A stretch of DNA of 64,000 bases from Xanthostigma xanthostigma (lineage: Eukaryota > Arthropoda > Insecta > Raphidioptera > Raphidiidae): contig OY754468.1 in assembly GCA_963575645.1 (NCBI GenBank), forward strand, positions 3,596,001 to 3,660,000, given 5' to 3'. Both the position numbers and the translations under genes were made by a program. Below, piece by piece: positions 30,130 to 41,201 of the stretch. Within the stretch, counting starts at the first letter, position 1. Each line of letters begins with the position of its first letter. The notes beneath the pieces are model-generated. The model was not told where the DNA came from. It made no database searches and saw only the letters and a list, made by a program, of their open reading frames with translations.

Positions 30130-31000
30130 ATCTTCCTTCAATTTCACTCTTTTTTTTGGGATTCCTCATCGTTGATATCTCTATTTGATGTGCTGCTGCT
30201 GTCGTCGCCAGAGGGGGAGGTGTTGTCCACAAAATTTATTATTGATGTCGTGTTTTTGAATTTGCCAATTTTCTTCTCTCCTTTGTATACAAGAGAGGCG
30301 TTTTTCATTGCTAGCAAATCTTTTTTTCTTCTTTATCTAATTTTTCAAACCTTGCAGGCAAGAAAAAACGACCCTTTTCCTCTCTTAAAAGTGTAACGCT
30401 CGGCTCTTTAGCGTTACTGTACTTACTGACTAAATAAATAAAAATGTGGTTTGCTTAGTAAAAAAAATAATTATATTGAAAATTAAATCAAACATAAAAA
30501 ATTACTGTTTACAAAAAAAGATACAATGAAAAAAAAAATGCAAGTATAATACCTTTTGGTGCATTCCTAAATTCGCTACAGTAGCTGTAGCGCTACACAG
30601 CCTTGGCAAGGCTGTGGCCAAGGCTGTGTAGCGCTACAGCTACTGTAGCGAATTTAGGAATGCACACCTTATGTCAATACTTAATCACAACAAAAAAAAA
30701 AAATGTATATAACAATAATTATAATTCGTAGTTCACCACGGCAGAGCCTACCAATTAATCATTAATATTGAACAAAAAAAAAAATGTTTGCCTCTGCAAA
30801 GTTGTGGACCTTTATAAGGTCACTTAAAAGATAAGACTGTAACATCTGGGATGTTACAAAAGGATCGAACCGGGTTTTTATTGTTTCTATTTTCTCTACA
30901 CTATACTGTCTAGCTATTTTTAATTCCTTAAGTTTTCTAAATCTATTAGTATTTCTTCTTGTTCAAAATCGCCGATTTTATTAAATCTTTGTACGTCCAT
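30130..31000 (-). pseudogene. Unrecognised small gene, decayed copy 1
   Basis: Minus strand from ATG at 31000, directly after an acceptor-like TTGGTTACAG. It reads MDVQRFNKIGDFE, then after one frame slip ELKIARQYSVEKIETIKTRF. The match stops near 30867 and resumes near 30421 with AKEPSVTLLREEKGRFFLPA followed by RFEKL, then LVYKGEKKIGKFKN. An insert of about 445 bp with a perfect palindrome (30560-30664) separates the parts. The pattern 'Y.V..I..I.T.YG' plus 'FFLPARFEK' plus 'YKGEK..G....T.IINF' is shared with copy 2 (32663-33355). I cannot name the family. The strand-rich N-half could be a small beta-barrel, but that is a guess. Confidence 0.6.
30560..30664. repeat. Near-perfect palindrome with GCTACAG core
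   Basis: TGCATTCCTAAATTCGCTAC ... GTAGCGAATTTAGGAATGCA, with GTAGCGCTACACAGCCTTG and complement inside. It can form a hairpin of about 48 bp. It sits in the insert that breaks copy 1 of the unrecognised gene. Confidence 0.9.
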
Positions 31001-31317
31001 CTGTAACCAAAAAATTATTATTAATAACAGTAATATATTGTATATTATAATAGATAGATAGTATAAATTTATCTCACTTTTTTGTAATAATATAATATAT
31101 ATATCAGATGCTTTGTTTTTTTCTCAATCAACTATAACCGGGCGCAATGCTTTGCAGTCTGAAAACAAAACATTAGCATTACAAATCTATTTTTTTATAC
31201 AGAAACCGTTTAGGCTGTGTTGTACGTCAGCCCAGTGTTTTTTTAACTAAATGGTACCGAGTTCGATCCCTGCCGACGTCAATGGTTTCCATTTTATTCC
31301 ACTTGATATTTATACAT

Positions 31318-31840
31318 TACTAGCCGTTACCCGCGGCGTCACACGCGATTAAGACGAAACACGGATGCATTCCCATTATTTGGCATAGTTACTCCTTTCT
31401 CGACGTAGACTCCCTAATAAATTTTAAAATGGATTACATTCACGTGATCAACGTCCTGACAAAACCTTGAAAATGACACTTAGGTTGATTTTTAAACTAT
31501 TTCCCTCTTTTCACCCCCCGAAGGGGTTGTTTTTGAAAAAGCATATGAAGCACGTGTTTATTTATTTGTTGACAGGAGTAATCCTGCTCATTTTCGAATT
31601 GTTACATCTTATATAATTTCTCCATGCAAATTTTGAACCCCCGTTACATCCTTTTGGGGGTTTAATTTTAAAAAAATGTGTTCTTAGCGGACACCTACGT
31701 CATAATAACTATCTGTGTGCCAAGTTTCAGCCAAATCGGTCCAGTGGTTTGAGCTGTACATTGATAGATCAGTCAATCAGCCACGATTTCTCCTACGAAT
31801 AATTTTTTAAAGAAAAATCGCGTATTTTGATGATAGATTA
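31318..31840 (+). mobile_element. Dispersed repeat ('GCCGTTACCCGCGGCGTCAC')
   Basis: Begins ACTAGCCGTTACCCGCG and ends near 'CCAAGTTTCAGCCAAATCGG' plus 'CCAGTGGTTTGAGCTG', a frequent 3' motif of insect retroposon-like repeats. Just before it, GAGTTCGATCCCTGCCG (31259-31275) resembles a tRNA B box. Class not certain. Confidence 0.5.
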
Positions 31841-32237
31841 TTGTTTGTTATAAGGTGTAAACAAAGATGCTATTTTGAATTTTCGGATTCCGATATTGCG
31901 CCTGATGGAGACAGGCTTAACCACTAGTATACAATAAGCTACCATTGGAAATTACTAACAAAAATATTTAGAGTTAAGCTCAAAAACTTTCTCAAGAAGA
32001 GAGCACATTATAATATGGAGGAGTTTTTTATATAGGTAATCTACTATGATATTATTGTGACGCTATTTATATATTCCAAGAAATATCATCAAATAATAGT
32101 ATATTGTGCGACTAGTGAGAAGAGGAGAAGATTCCATGAGCGTGAAATTTGCCGCACGAGCGTAAAACGCACGCGAGTGGAATATTCTCCTTCGATCAAT
32201 GGTCGCACATAATACTTTATTCAACTAGCAAGTAATT

Positions 32238-32553
32238 GGGGCCCTGATAAAAGAGGGAAAAATAATAAATCACTTCATTGATTGACGTACCCACCGTCAG
32301 TGTATACACACAAGATTGCCATGACTTTCGCTGAATTGCGATGCTGTTTTCATATATACAATACCGCCTACCACGTTCCTATTGGTCCAGAAGCTGCGTG
32401 CAGTTTTTTTTTCATTATTTCACGCTTGGGCTTGCTACTGAGTTTCTATTGGTCCAGAAAATTCATTATCACACTGTACGGCTTATTATTAGCACTCTAC
32501 GCGTCAACATGAAGTAATTTATTATTTCTCCCGAGTTTAGCAGGGCCCCGAAA
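32238..32553. repeat. Inverted repeat around 300 bp
   Basis: GGGGCCCTGATAAAAGAGGG ... AATAATAAATCACTTCAT versus ATGAAGTAATTTATTATT ... GCAGGGCCCCG. The centre has 'TATTGGTCCAGAA' twice. Fold-back repeat without genes. Confidence 0.75.
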
Positions 32554-32662
32554 TTACATATTACTCACGCGTGTTGAATAAAGACATTTATTTATTTATT
32601 TTATACTACTTCTTTGAATTGTGGTTTGTAACAAATACTTTGAATTTTAACGCTATCCAAAT

Positions 32663-33355
32663 TTACACAGCCATCAAAAACAACGTACTTTCAAAATTCT
32701 CGGTCATTTTCATTTTTTTCCTACTTGAAGCTGTTTCGTCTTCGTCTTCTTTTGTACTATTTTCAACGAAATTTATAATTGCTGTCTTGTTTCGGTACTG
32801 GCCGACGATCTTTTCGCCTTTGTAAATTGGCGACGTGTTTTTTATCTCTAGTAGCTCCTGTTTTTCAGCATCGGACATTTTTTCAAACCGGGCAGGTAAA
32901 AAAAGATGCCCTCCTCGTCTTGAAACGTTACGGTGAGTTTGGAGCCGTATTTTGTTGTCAGGGTGTGTATACTTTTTATTTCATATTTTTTATGTATTTT
33001 TAAACTGTTAAATTTACGAAATTTATTTTGGTCGTTGCTTAGTTCGTAGTTTCCAATTTTATTGAATTTGGACATCTATAACAAAGAAATACAACAACAT
33101 AAAAGACATTTTCGTTAAACATACAGGGAAACCATTATTAGGGCGTATGTGTGTATGTGAACTAAAATCGTTTAAATAAAATAAATATATTTACCTTATA
33201 TGTTGTATTCAAATCGACTTTTTTGTCAACTGAGAGATAATTATATATGTATTTTTGACTCTGAAGTAAATTAGTATCGTAAACTTTACGTTTGTAGCGC
33301 TAACTTTCTTCAAACGATAATTCAGAAAAAAAGCAACGATCCAATTCTTGTTTTA
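32663..33355 (-). pseudogene. Unrecognised small gene, decayed copy 2
   Basis: Two exon-like parts on the minus strand. Exon a (about 33355-33195) reads QELDRCFFSELSFEES, an in-frame TAG (33302-33300), then RYKRKVYDTNLLQSQKYIYN ... VDLNTTYK, and ends at a donor GTAAAT. Exon b starts at ATG 33075 right after TTGTTATAG and reads MSKFNKIGNYELS, KKYEIKSIHTLTTKYGSKLT, then after a frame slip in the A/T-run at 32898-32904 PARFEKMSDAEKQELLEIKN, SPIYKGEKIVGQYRNKTAII, with an acidic/basic C-terminus. Copy 1 has the same acceptor-ATG arrangement. Two frame defects make it non-functional as it stands. The LINE at 33395 cuts off anything further 5'. Family unknown. Confidence 0.6.
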
Positions 33356-33394
33356 GAAAAAAACTTTTTGTATTGTTTTGTTTTGAAACACTTA

Positions 33395-33949
33395 TTTCGA
33401 TATACTGTGTAGATAGGTCCGCTGTGTTTTGAGGATGGGTGAGTACCATGCGAAACCTACTTCTTCCGCTTCTTTATTTTTTGACCCATCTGTATAAAAT
33501 ATTGTGTAGTCTTTAAACCTTTCATTAATGATTGATGCCAGAATTTTAGGGTTTACTATAGAGGATGTGAGTATCTGTTTATCCATGAATTCGACTTTCA
33601 ACACGTTTGGTTGAAATATTATGGCCCCGTATTCTATTTTGTAATAAGGTAGTTTATTGGTTACGTTTATAATCTCTTTGTCCCGTAAGTACTGATATCT
33701 CCCTAAGCTTTTGGCTATTACTGGCGTCTGTTTGTTTTTCCAGTAGGGTTTTCTCCCTATATATTTCTGTAGGAGTGTTAATTTAATCGGAATTTTGTTG
33801 TCAGCTAAAGAGAGGGCTTTTATTATGTATCTATCAGAAATGATATTGTGTCTTATACTTAAGGGGGGAACACATGCTTCCACCTCCATAACACATATGG
33901 GAGAAGATCGCATGTATCCCATAGCGATACGTAATGCCTGGTTTTGCAC
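33395..33949 (-). pseudogene. LINE RT C-terminus and RNase H start
   Basis: Open on the minus strand: MQNQALRIAMGYMRSSPICV ... VEACVPPLSIRH (post-palm region), and FKDYTIFYTDGSKNKEAEEV with the first RNase H aspartate motif (YTDGSK). It stops soon after, so the RNase H is truncated at the element's 3' breakpoint. Confidence 0.85.
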
Positions 33950-34374
33950 TGTGTCTAATTTCTTTAGGTTTGTTTTGCTAGAATGGGCATATAAGAAGCA
34001 TCCATAGTCTAATTTGGACCTGATAGTACATATTGACCATAACGGATGGTTGTGCCCCCACTATGTTCGAGATATCGCCCTCATTATGTTATGTACTGGA
34101 ATGTGCTATTTTTCAATTTTCAATTTAATTTGGAATCTAGGAAAATGCCTAAAAATTTATGATTAGATTTGATATGTATGTTTTTACCTGCTAGTTTAAT
34201 TTGAAAATTGGGTAGTTTTCTTTTATTCGTGAATGGAACAATAACACTCTTTTCTTGAGATATTATGAGATTTAATGTTTTAAGATATTCGTTTGTCAGG
34301 TCTATACCTTTCTTTAACTGTATCGCACCAGCCGATATATCTTTAAGTTGACTATAAATAACTATATCGTATGC

Positions 34375-35150
34375 CTACAAACTGTGTTTATGGTCATGCC
34401 TAGCGATATAATATAAGTATATATTAAACAGAATCGGAGTCAAAACTCCTCCTTGCGGTAGTCCCTTGTATGCTATTCTAGGACCTGTTAGTCTGTTTAT
34501 AAATCTAACCGTTATACTCCGGCATGTTATTATATTATGAATAATTTTGATGAATTTTGGGGGGAGGTTCACCTTGTACATGATGTCGGTTTAATGTGGG
34601 AATATGTACATTGTCGTAGGCTGAATTTATGTCTAGGAAAGTAGCTATCAGGGTTTCTTTTCTCGAAAAAGATAAGAGTACATAATATGTAACTAAAGTA
34701 GTAATGTTATCTATTGTGCTTTTATGTGCTTTTACCCTTTCTGAAGCCATATTGTTGGTCGAAGGATATATTTTTGGTTTCTAACCAATGTTCTAATCTG
34801 CCTTTTAATATGGTTTCAAACATCTTGCTTAAAACATGAAGCCAGCGGTATTGGTCTATATGAAGTGTGCTCATTGGGGTTTTTGCCTGGTTTAAGTATC
34901 GGGATTATAGTCTGTTCCTTCCATGCGTCTGGTACCCGTGCTGCTGTAAATATTTGGTTGAAACAGTTTAATAAATTTTTATGTATTTTTTTCCGGAAGC
35001 TGTTTAATCATAATATACGTTATTTCATCCTTACCTGGGGTTTTTTCTTTTGTGTTATTTAGGGCTATATGTTCCTCTAATGTCAAAGGCTGTGTTATAT
35101 ATGTGTTCTGTTTCTGCACAGTGCGCGGCCCTACTAGATACGGTCCTTGT
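34375..35150 (-). pseudogene. LINE reverse transcriptase, frameshifted
   Basis: Pieces in shifting frames: TQPLTLEEHIAL..., KTPGKDEITYIMIKQLPE (finger start), ATFLDINSAYDNV (motif A), TGPRIAYKGLPQGGVLTPIL (motif B) and FNIYL. The F/YxDD motif region lies beyond a stop near 34380. Clearly an RT, clearly broken. Confidence 0.85.
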
Positions 35151-35779
35151 TCACTCACTAAAGAACATTTTTCAAAACTATATTACACTTAATAATTCCA
35201 ATTGTTACATCAGACTTATAACATATTGTGCAAACATCTTTTAATTGAAGCATTTTTTTGATTAACTGCAATATCACTAAATTGCACAGCTGCAGAGACA
35301 AATGTATGGATGCGTGGGGTTATTGCACCAATGCAGTTATCTCAGTCCAATAGGCAAAAGTGTGTATGCGTGTTGTATTAAAAGTAACAAAAAATAGGAA
35401 CAAGACCTTTTAAAATTTGTACTTTATCACCGTATGAATTATTAAATATCTCCAAATTCAGACACTCGCGCATGATTTACACTCAATTCGCAAGTATTCA
35501 TTTAAATGCTTTGCAAACGCAAAAATTCTTGAAAAAAAATCTTTCCTCCCTTTTATATTATTTTAAAATTCATTTCATGCAAATATATGGTCAGTAAAAC
35601 TTTTTTAAAAAATAATATTTATTTATATAAACACTCTTATACTTTAGTTCATGCGAGAAAGACAATACGCACTGTACTTATTAACTATGTATCAGGCGTC
35701 TGTGTGCAAATGATATCATATTATGGTAGTTTGCAGTGTTAATAGCCTTATTGTGTTTCTGTTTGTTGAACATTACGGG

Positions 35780-35940
35780 TTGTTCCAAGCAGCCGTGAAC
35801 GGTAATAAAACCGTACACAGTCTTGTCACTGCGCAAGACTAATTTGCGCACTAGCTCAAAAATCGATACTGCGCAAGACAATCTTGCGCAGTAACAAGAC
35901 TGTGTACGGTTTTATTACCGTTCGCGGCTGCTTGGAACAA
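35780..35940. repeat. Near-perfect 161-bp palindrome inside LINE insert
   Basis: TTGTTCCAAGCAGCCGTGAA ... TTCGCGGCTGCTTGGAACAA; the inner blocks ACTGTGTACGGTTTTATTAC and complement also match. It marks the left boundary where ORF1 of the LINE was interrupted. The rest of the insert (35150-35780) shows nothing recognisable. Confidence 0.9.
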
Positions 35941-36382
35941 ACTTTATATTTTAGTTTGATTAAATTTATTAGCTGGGTCAATAGTTCGTTTTGTTGTTCT
36001 GGTGTCAAGTTTGTATATTCCTCCATTATTTCTTTGATTTCGTCAATTTCTGTACTACTCGGATTTGGTGTATTTCTACTATGATGATTATATACGGGTC
36101 CAGATTTGATATTAGGTCTACTGGTTATTTCGTTATATGTCTCTCTTTCCATTCGTTGTCTTTCTGTCTGTACGTTGTTTAGTCGTCTTTTTCTTGGAGT
36201 CGTTGTTAATGTATGCGCGAATGTATGTCTTGTTGTGTTATGTGTGGGTTGTACGTATGCTAATGTTATTTGATCTTACATTTAGCGTGCCTGGGTATAT
36301 ATTTCTGTTCGACTGTATTCTATAGGTATCTGTTCTGCTGCCTCAAAATATTATGTTAGATTATTAGTTGCCACTAATTGTT

Positions 36383-37042
36383 TTATACGTATTTGCCTAG
36401 ATCTTTCGGGACATGAAGCATGTGTCGCAAAGTGTGGGCCTTTACATACTGCACATGTAATTTCTGTAGCTGTGCAGCATGTTCGAGTGTGCACCTAGCA
36501 CATATTTTTTTGCCTTTACAATTAGAAAAGTTATGACCGTATCTATAGTAGTTAAAACATTGACGTATAGGATAGATGTGACATTCTACAGGATATCTAA
36601 TATAGAAAAATTTTATTGATGAGGGTAGACTTTGACCTTGAAAAGTTAACGAGATTGACTGTGTTGGCGCAAATTCTAATTCTCCTTTCTCATTTATTCT
36701 CCTTCTGAGAAGTCTTCTCGGGTTAATTACTTTTTTAGTACTTTCGACATTATCTATTATAGTTTCCATGGTAACCGAAAGATCAACTCCTCTTATTACA
36801 CTGGTCCTAACAACCCTAAATGTCGGGATAAACGCGTTCATGTGATATGGTTTAAGTATTTCTGTGTTGACAAATTCGCTTGCAGATTTGGCTGTATTAA
36901 ATTGAACCGTAACTCTGTTTCTACCTGCTTTTTTGATTTCTTTTATGTTTTGTACAGATTTCGTTACTAGTAATTGACCTACCTTTATAGGGTGTAGTCC
37001 TACTCTGTCTTTTGCTGCAGCTGTCGATTCTATGTGGACCAA
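36383..37042 (-). pseudogene. LINE ORF1 (gag-like, zinc knuckle)
   Basis: 219 codons on the minus strand with nucleic-acid-chaperone-like strands (VGQLLVTKSVQNIKEIKKAG) and a C-terminal knuckle, CFNYYRYGHNFSNCKGKKIC. The next knuckles are frame-disturbed. A further ORF1 C-terminal piece continues to about 35900 (LTPEQQNELLTQLINLIK). Confidence 0.8.
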
Positions 37043-37061
37043 ATGATCCTAAATCGTCTGC

Positions 37062-38640
37062 TGCATAGATAGATAGATAGATATTTATTTTGCACTGTGA
37101 CAAACAATTTGCGAAGTAACGTCATACAAGAAATTTACAATTAAAATATTCATAAATGAAATATATACAATTTTCAGTTAAAAGTTTTCTGAAAAAATTG
37201 TTAAATTTTTTAAATGGCAAGTTTTTGATATAATTTGGGATCTTGTTATAAAGTTTTTTCAATGATATGTAGGTAAATTCTTTTTGTGTGGCAGATAGAC
37301 GGCATAGGGGTAGACACATGGAGTTTTTGTTCCGTGTGTTATGTTGATGAAAGTCAGAATTAATGGTTAAGGCATTATTGTTCTTTTTAACATATATTAG
37401 ACATTGGTAAATGTACAGACTACAGAGCTGTGACAGTCATTATCTTATGTTTGACAAAGATTGGTCTGCAGTGTTCACTGTTCACGTTTAGACGCTCCTT
37501 CCAGTATACGCAAGGCTGCTTTTTGTAAGAGTAAAATTCTTTTGGCAGCCGGTGCTGCGCCCCAAATCAATACCCCGTATTGCATGCAGGAATGAAATAG
37601 GCTAAAGTAAGTTATTCGAGCAGCCTCATCTGATACTACCTCTCTTATTCTCCTGATAGCATAAATTGCCTTGGATAACTTATCACTAAGGTAGTCAATG
37701 TGGTCATGCCATTTAAGAGCTGGGTCAATTAAGATACCAAGAAATTTTACACTGCCTTCGCTATTTGATCTATGTGTTTGAAATTTAACTTTTTCGGTTT
37801 TCGTTAAGTTCAAAGTTAGTTTGTTTGCTGAAGACCATTTTAAGACCTTCTCTTGCGCATCACATACACCTTGATTTTTGTTGATATTTAAAATTGTTGT
37901 ATCATCAGCAAATATAAATGTATCGTAAGGTTCCATATAGTTTGGCAAATCATTTATATACATTATAAATAAAATAGGCCTAAGAATAGAACCTTGAGGG
38001 ACACCATGTTGAATAAGTAATTTATCTGATATTTGATTTTCACTGGATACGAACTGATATCTGTTAGATAGGATCTAAATATTTTTAGGATAATGCCCTC
38101 GAATGCCATAGAATTCTAGTTTATGAATCAGTATTTCATGAGATACGCAATCAAAGGCCATACTAAGATCGCAGAATATACCCTCAACATCATTATCTTC
38201 ATTCCATGCACCATATATAATAAAGACCACTGAGGACAGAGCTGAAGTTGTTGACATGCCTTCCCTAAAGCCAAACTGAGAATTTGAAAACAATTCTATA
38301 TGGTTAAAAAAATTTAATAACCTAACCTTTATTATTTCTGTGTCCATTACTAGCTCTGTTGTTATTACGTCTTCAAACTAACCGGGATCGGGGGGTTCGG
38401 GTTGAGGCCCGCTAGCCATACAATTTTTTTTATTTAGTTCACTTATTACAATAAACCAGACACAATAAACTAAACTGTCCGATGAAATCAAAGAAGATAG
38501 AATAAGGATGAAATATATAAATGTGATTAAAACATACACAGCTTTTATTTTCTGCCACCAGAGAGCACTCGAATCAGTTCCCATGGCGACATAGATGTTT
38601 ATGTTAAAACATCTATGCATGGCGAATACACCTTAAACCT
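37062..38640 (-). mobile_element. Jockey-like LINE, internally deleted
   Basis: The 5' region is about 38640-38430, with an ORF1 start MASGPQPEPPDPG at 38418-38380. It jumps directly to RT sequence at about 38375, so most of ORF1 and the endonuclease are deleted. RT pieces: NSQFGFREGMSTTSALSS and FCDLSMAFDCVSHEIL (motif A); TFIFADDTTILNINKN with the catalytic FADD at about 37900; FLGILIDPALKWHDHIDYL (thumb); YGVLIWGAA. The 3' end is a GATA/TATC microsatellite tail (37063-37085) abutting the other LINE. Confidence 0.88.
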
Positions 38641-38759
38641 TTGACTATTTAGAAATGGATCAGCAACAATAGTTCAATTTTAAAAATTATAAAAGTTTGG
38701 TACATATATATTTAATAGAATGCGGATACGCTAACGCCTCCCCCTCCTGTCCCTTTTAG

Positions 38760-39510
38760 AAGCCATTTGGGATGTGGAAACCGCCGTGAAAAGCGCTCGA
38801 GATTCAAAAATATTAATTATTCCATAATATGATTTTATTGAGAAAAACAACAAAAACTCACAGTAAACAGTGATGTTTTGCTCCAAAACCTATTTTTATA
38901 CTGTAACGTTTCAAAAATTACAAAACTGAACATAAATATCCGGCGTTTTTTCAAAAATGTAGCTTCCACTTTATTTTCATGGGAATTAATATTTGAAAAT
39001 TATTTAATTGTGAAAAAAAAATGCAGTTCAAAACCAAAACACTGCGTATAACAAAATCGACAGTGGAATGAACAATTTTTTTACGATTTACCAATAGGTC
39101 ATATGGATGTGTTTTTTTAATATTTTTAATAGATTATTTATTCAACCATAATGAGGAAAAAAATTAATAATCTTTTAAAAATGTTATATTATCATAAAAA
39201 AAAATATTAAATTTCACATTCAAAACTAGACAGTTTAAATAATCGGCAATGTTAGCGGTCTTATGTGACGTCATGATATACAATGCTTGTCAACCTTGAT
39301 GCCAAATTGACAATGTAAAATGTTCTAAGCTTTAACATTATATTTATGCTCATTTTTGTAATTCTTGAAAGTTTCAGAGGTTTCAATATAAAAATAGGTT
39401 TTGGAGCGAAATATCACTGTTTTCTGAGAGTTTTATTGTTTTTCCCATTAACATCAAATTATAGAATTTTTAATCTCCTTGTATCTCGCCGTTTTCCACA
39501 TTCAAAATGG
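38760..39510. repeat. 750-bp fold-back repeat
   Basis: GAAGCCATTTGGGATGTGGA (38760) pairs with the complement of TCCACATTCAAAATGGCTTC (39494-39513). The inner pair is CAGTGATGTTTTGCTCC... and TTTTGGAGCGAAATATCACTG. Diverged arms; no genes. Confidence 0.7.
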
Positions 39511-39572
39511 CTTCTAATTGGAACCATTCCGCACAATGTTCAAGGATAGGCATCCCCTATCTATTAATGTAT

Positions 39573-40300
39573 AGCGGTCCCGCCCGGTTTCACCCGGGTG
39601 CAAAAGAACGAATGGGGAAGGAAGGGACATGAGTACGCACATTCATCTTAGTTTACCGAGATGAATGTTGTGTCCAAACTTCATAATGATCGGCGTTAAA
39701 GTTTTTGTCGTTAAAAAGCAGTACCAATTTATACTTTTTTTAAGTAATAAATTTCTTTTAAATAATAAATATTTAATTGAAAACACTGTAGGAAAATTAT
39801 TTTTATATATAGGCGCCTATAGTTGTAACAGTTTACAAATGAGCTATTAATTAGATTTATTTAATTTTAATTAGTCGTAATAAAATTTAAAAAAATTGAA
39901 ATGTAAACCTTAGAAGAAAGCAATGTAGAAAATAAAAAAAAAATAAAAACATATTCGCCGACGTGGGGCTTGAACCCTAGACCCTGGCATTAAGAGTCTT
40001 CCACTCTACCAACTAAGTTATACGGGTTTGTGCTGTTGTCGCGCTAATATTGCAGTATTTAGTTAAGGCATTTCACCTGATAATATTATTGTCGGACGGA
40101 CTAATTTTGAGACACATCTTGCAACATTTTTCATTTATGTTCCGCTCTAATTAGTCGTAGCGTAATATTATATAGCCTGTAGCCTTCGTCGATAAATGGG
40201 CTATCCAACAAAACATTTTTTTTTTTCAATTCGAACCAGTAGTTTCTGAGATTGTCGCGTTCAAACAAACAAACTCTTCAGCTTTATATATTAGTATAGA
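39573..40300 (+). mobile_element. Retroposon-like repeat with insect 3' tail
   Basis: Begins GCGGTCCCGCCCGGTTTCAC (a relative starts at 9905) and ends with ACAAACAAACTCTTCAGC and a TTAGTATAGAT tail, the common 3' end of insect retroposon repeats. It contains the tRNA-like block at 39956-40026 on the opposite strand. No ORF of note. Confidence 0.6.
39956..40026 (-). pseudogene. tRNA-Lys(CTT)-derived sequence
   Basis: The minus strand shows TTAGTTGGTAGAGT (A-box-like), GACTCTTAAT (anticodon loop CTT) and GGGTTCAAGCCCCACG (B box and T arm), clearly of tRNA-Lys type. Anticodon and acceptor stems carry several mismatches, so it is a tRNA pseudogene or SINE head rather than a working tRNA. Confidence 0.75.
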
Positions 40301-40545
40301 TATGTATATTATATCTATGACACATAAATTTAAAAGTAAATCCGATTTAAGATTTTCTAAAAATACTCAACGACAACAAACCAGTAACCAAAATAACCAG
40401 ATCTGGTATTTCACACAGAAAAAAACTGACTATACAAATTTATAACTCCCGTTTCTTGAGGCTGGAAACAGTGCTCGATCAACAGTCAGCGCATAACAAA
40501 CGCGCAGATCGTAAGTTTTGATGGTTATGAAAATGCGTTTAGTCC

Positions 40546-40950
40546 ATATATTTAATAATTTACTATATGAATCATTGTCTATCTACTCAATGTGCGGTGA
40601 GCGAAGGCCACAAAGCGTATCGAAAACATATCTGCGTCTCTTTCTTCGATGTTATTCCCTGATTTCTCCGATGATATGATTGGTTGATCTACTTGTATTC
40701 AATCTGAAGAAAGTATCTCTGTTTCAAAAACTTTGTCTTTTTCTATGACGTTAACATGGGCGTACCCAGCTTTTGGCCCAGGAAGGAGCAAATGAGAAAT
40801 TTCTTAAGCCGGGTCCCCGTGCTTGTTTTGCCCTCCTTAATACGCCAGTGCTTACGGCGTAAAAAAGAACAGAAGTATATGTTTGCACCCTAATGGGTCG
40901 ATTGCGATTTTATTCCTATGCTCAGTATAGAATAAAAGTAGGTATATGGT
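40546..40950 (+). mobile_element. Single-arm copy of the 20603 fold-back element
   Basis: Colinear with 20603-20965: GTCTATCTACTCAATGTGCGG, ATGACGTTAACATGGGCGTA, GTGCTTACGGCGTAAAAAA and TTTGCACCCTAATGG. The second arm is absent, so it is either truncated at the palindrome centre or the progenitor form. Confidence 0.75.
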
Positions 40951-41201
40951 TTAGTCGCATTTCTTACGACTGCTTATGACCGAATTGCTAATTCTGTCTG
41001 TTCACTGTTGCCAGTCACAGCGTCTGTTCTCTGATCACAGAATGCAAAACACCTAAACGTAAACCTCATCTCGCTCACACAAGTTTTTTCTTGATGCCTG
41101 CATATGTTTTTTTTTTTATTTGTGTTGCCAATGCGGGATGGGCCGAACGCTATTTTGGAGTTCGCTATTGTTCTTGTCCATTTTATTTGTTTTTGTCGCA
41201 G

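Larger units (their letters stand above)
33395..37060 (-). mobile_element. LINE with RNase H (I-like group), interrupted
   Basis: Minus-strand order is ORF1 (37042-36383 and 36152-35900), an unrelated insert (about 35940-35150), reverse transcriptase (35150-34375) and RNase H start (33949-33395). The endonuclease is missing; the insert and a deletion lie where it should be. Presence of RNase H after the RT suggests an I-like clade. The 5' side is abruptly joined at 37061 to the tail of a second LINE. Frame breaks throughout: a dead copy. Confidence 0.85.

Noticed and set aside
30172..30396. + strand open frame with many hydrophobic residues
   Set aside because: It is the complement of the conserved minus-strand FFLPARFEK coding segment, which explains the composition.
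35884..36325. Open frames on the + strand across the LINE and palindrome
   Set aside because: They are antisense shadows of the LINE ORF1 and of the palindrome; no family similarity or splice context.
39956..40026. Functional tRNA-Lys gene
   Set aside because: Anticodon-loop and T-arm sequences fit, but acceptor and anticodon stems have several mismatches and it lies inside a retroposon-like repeat.
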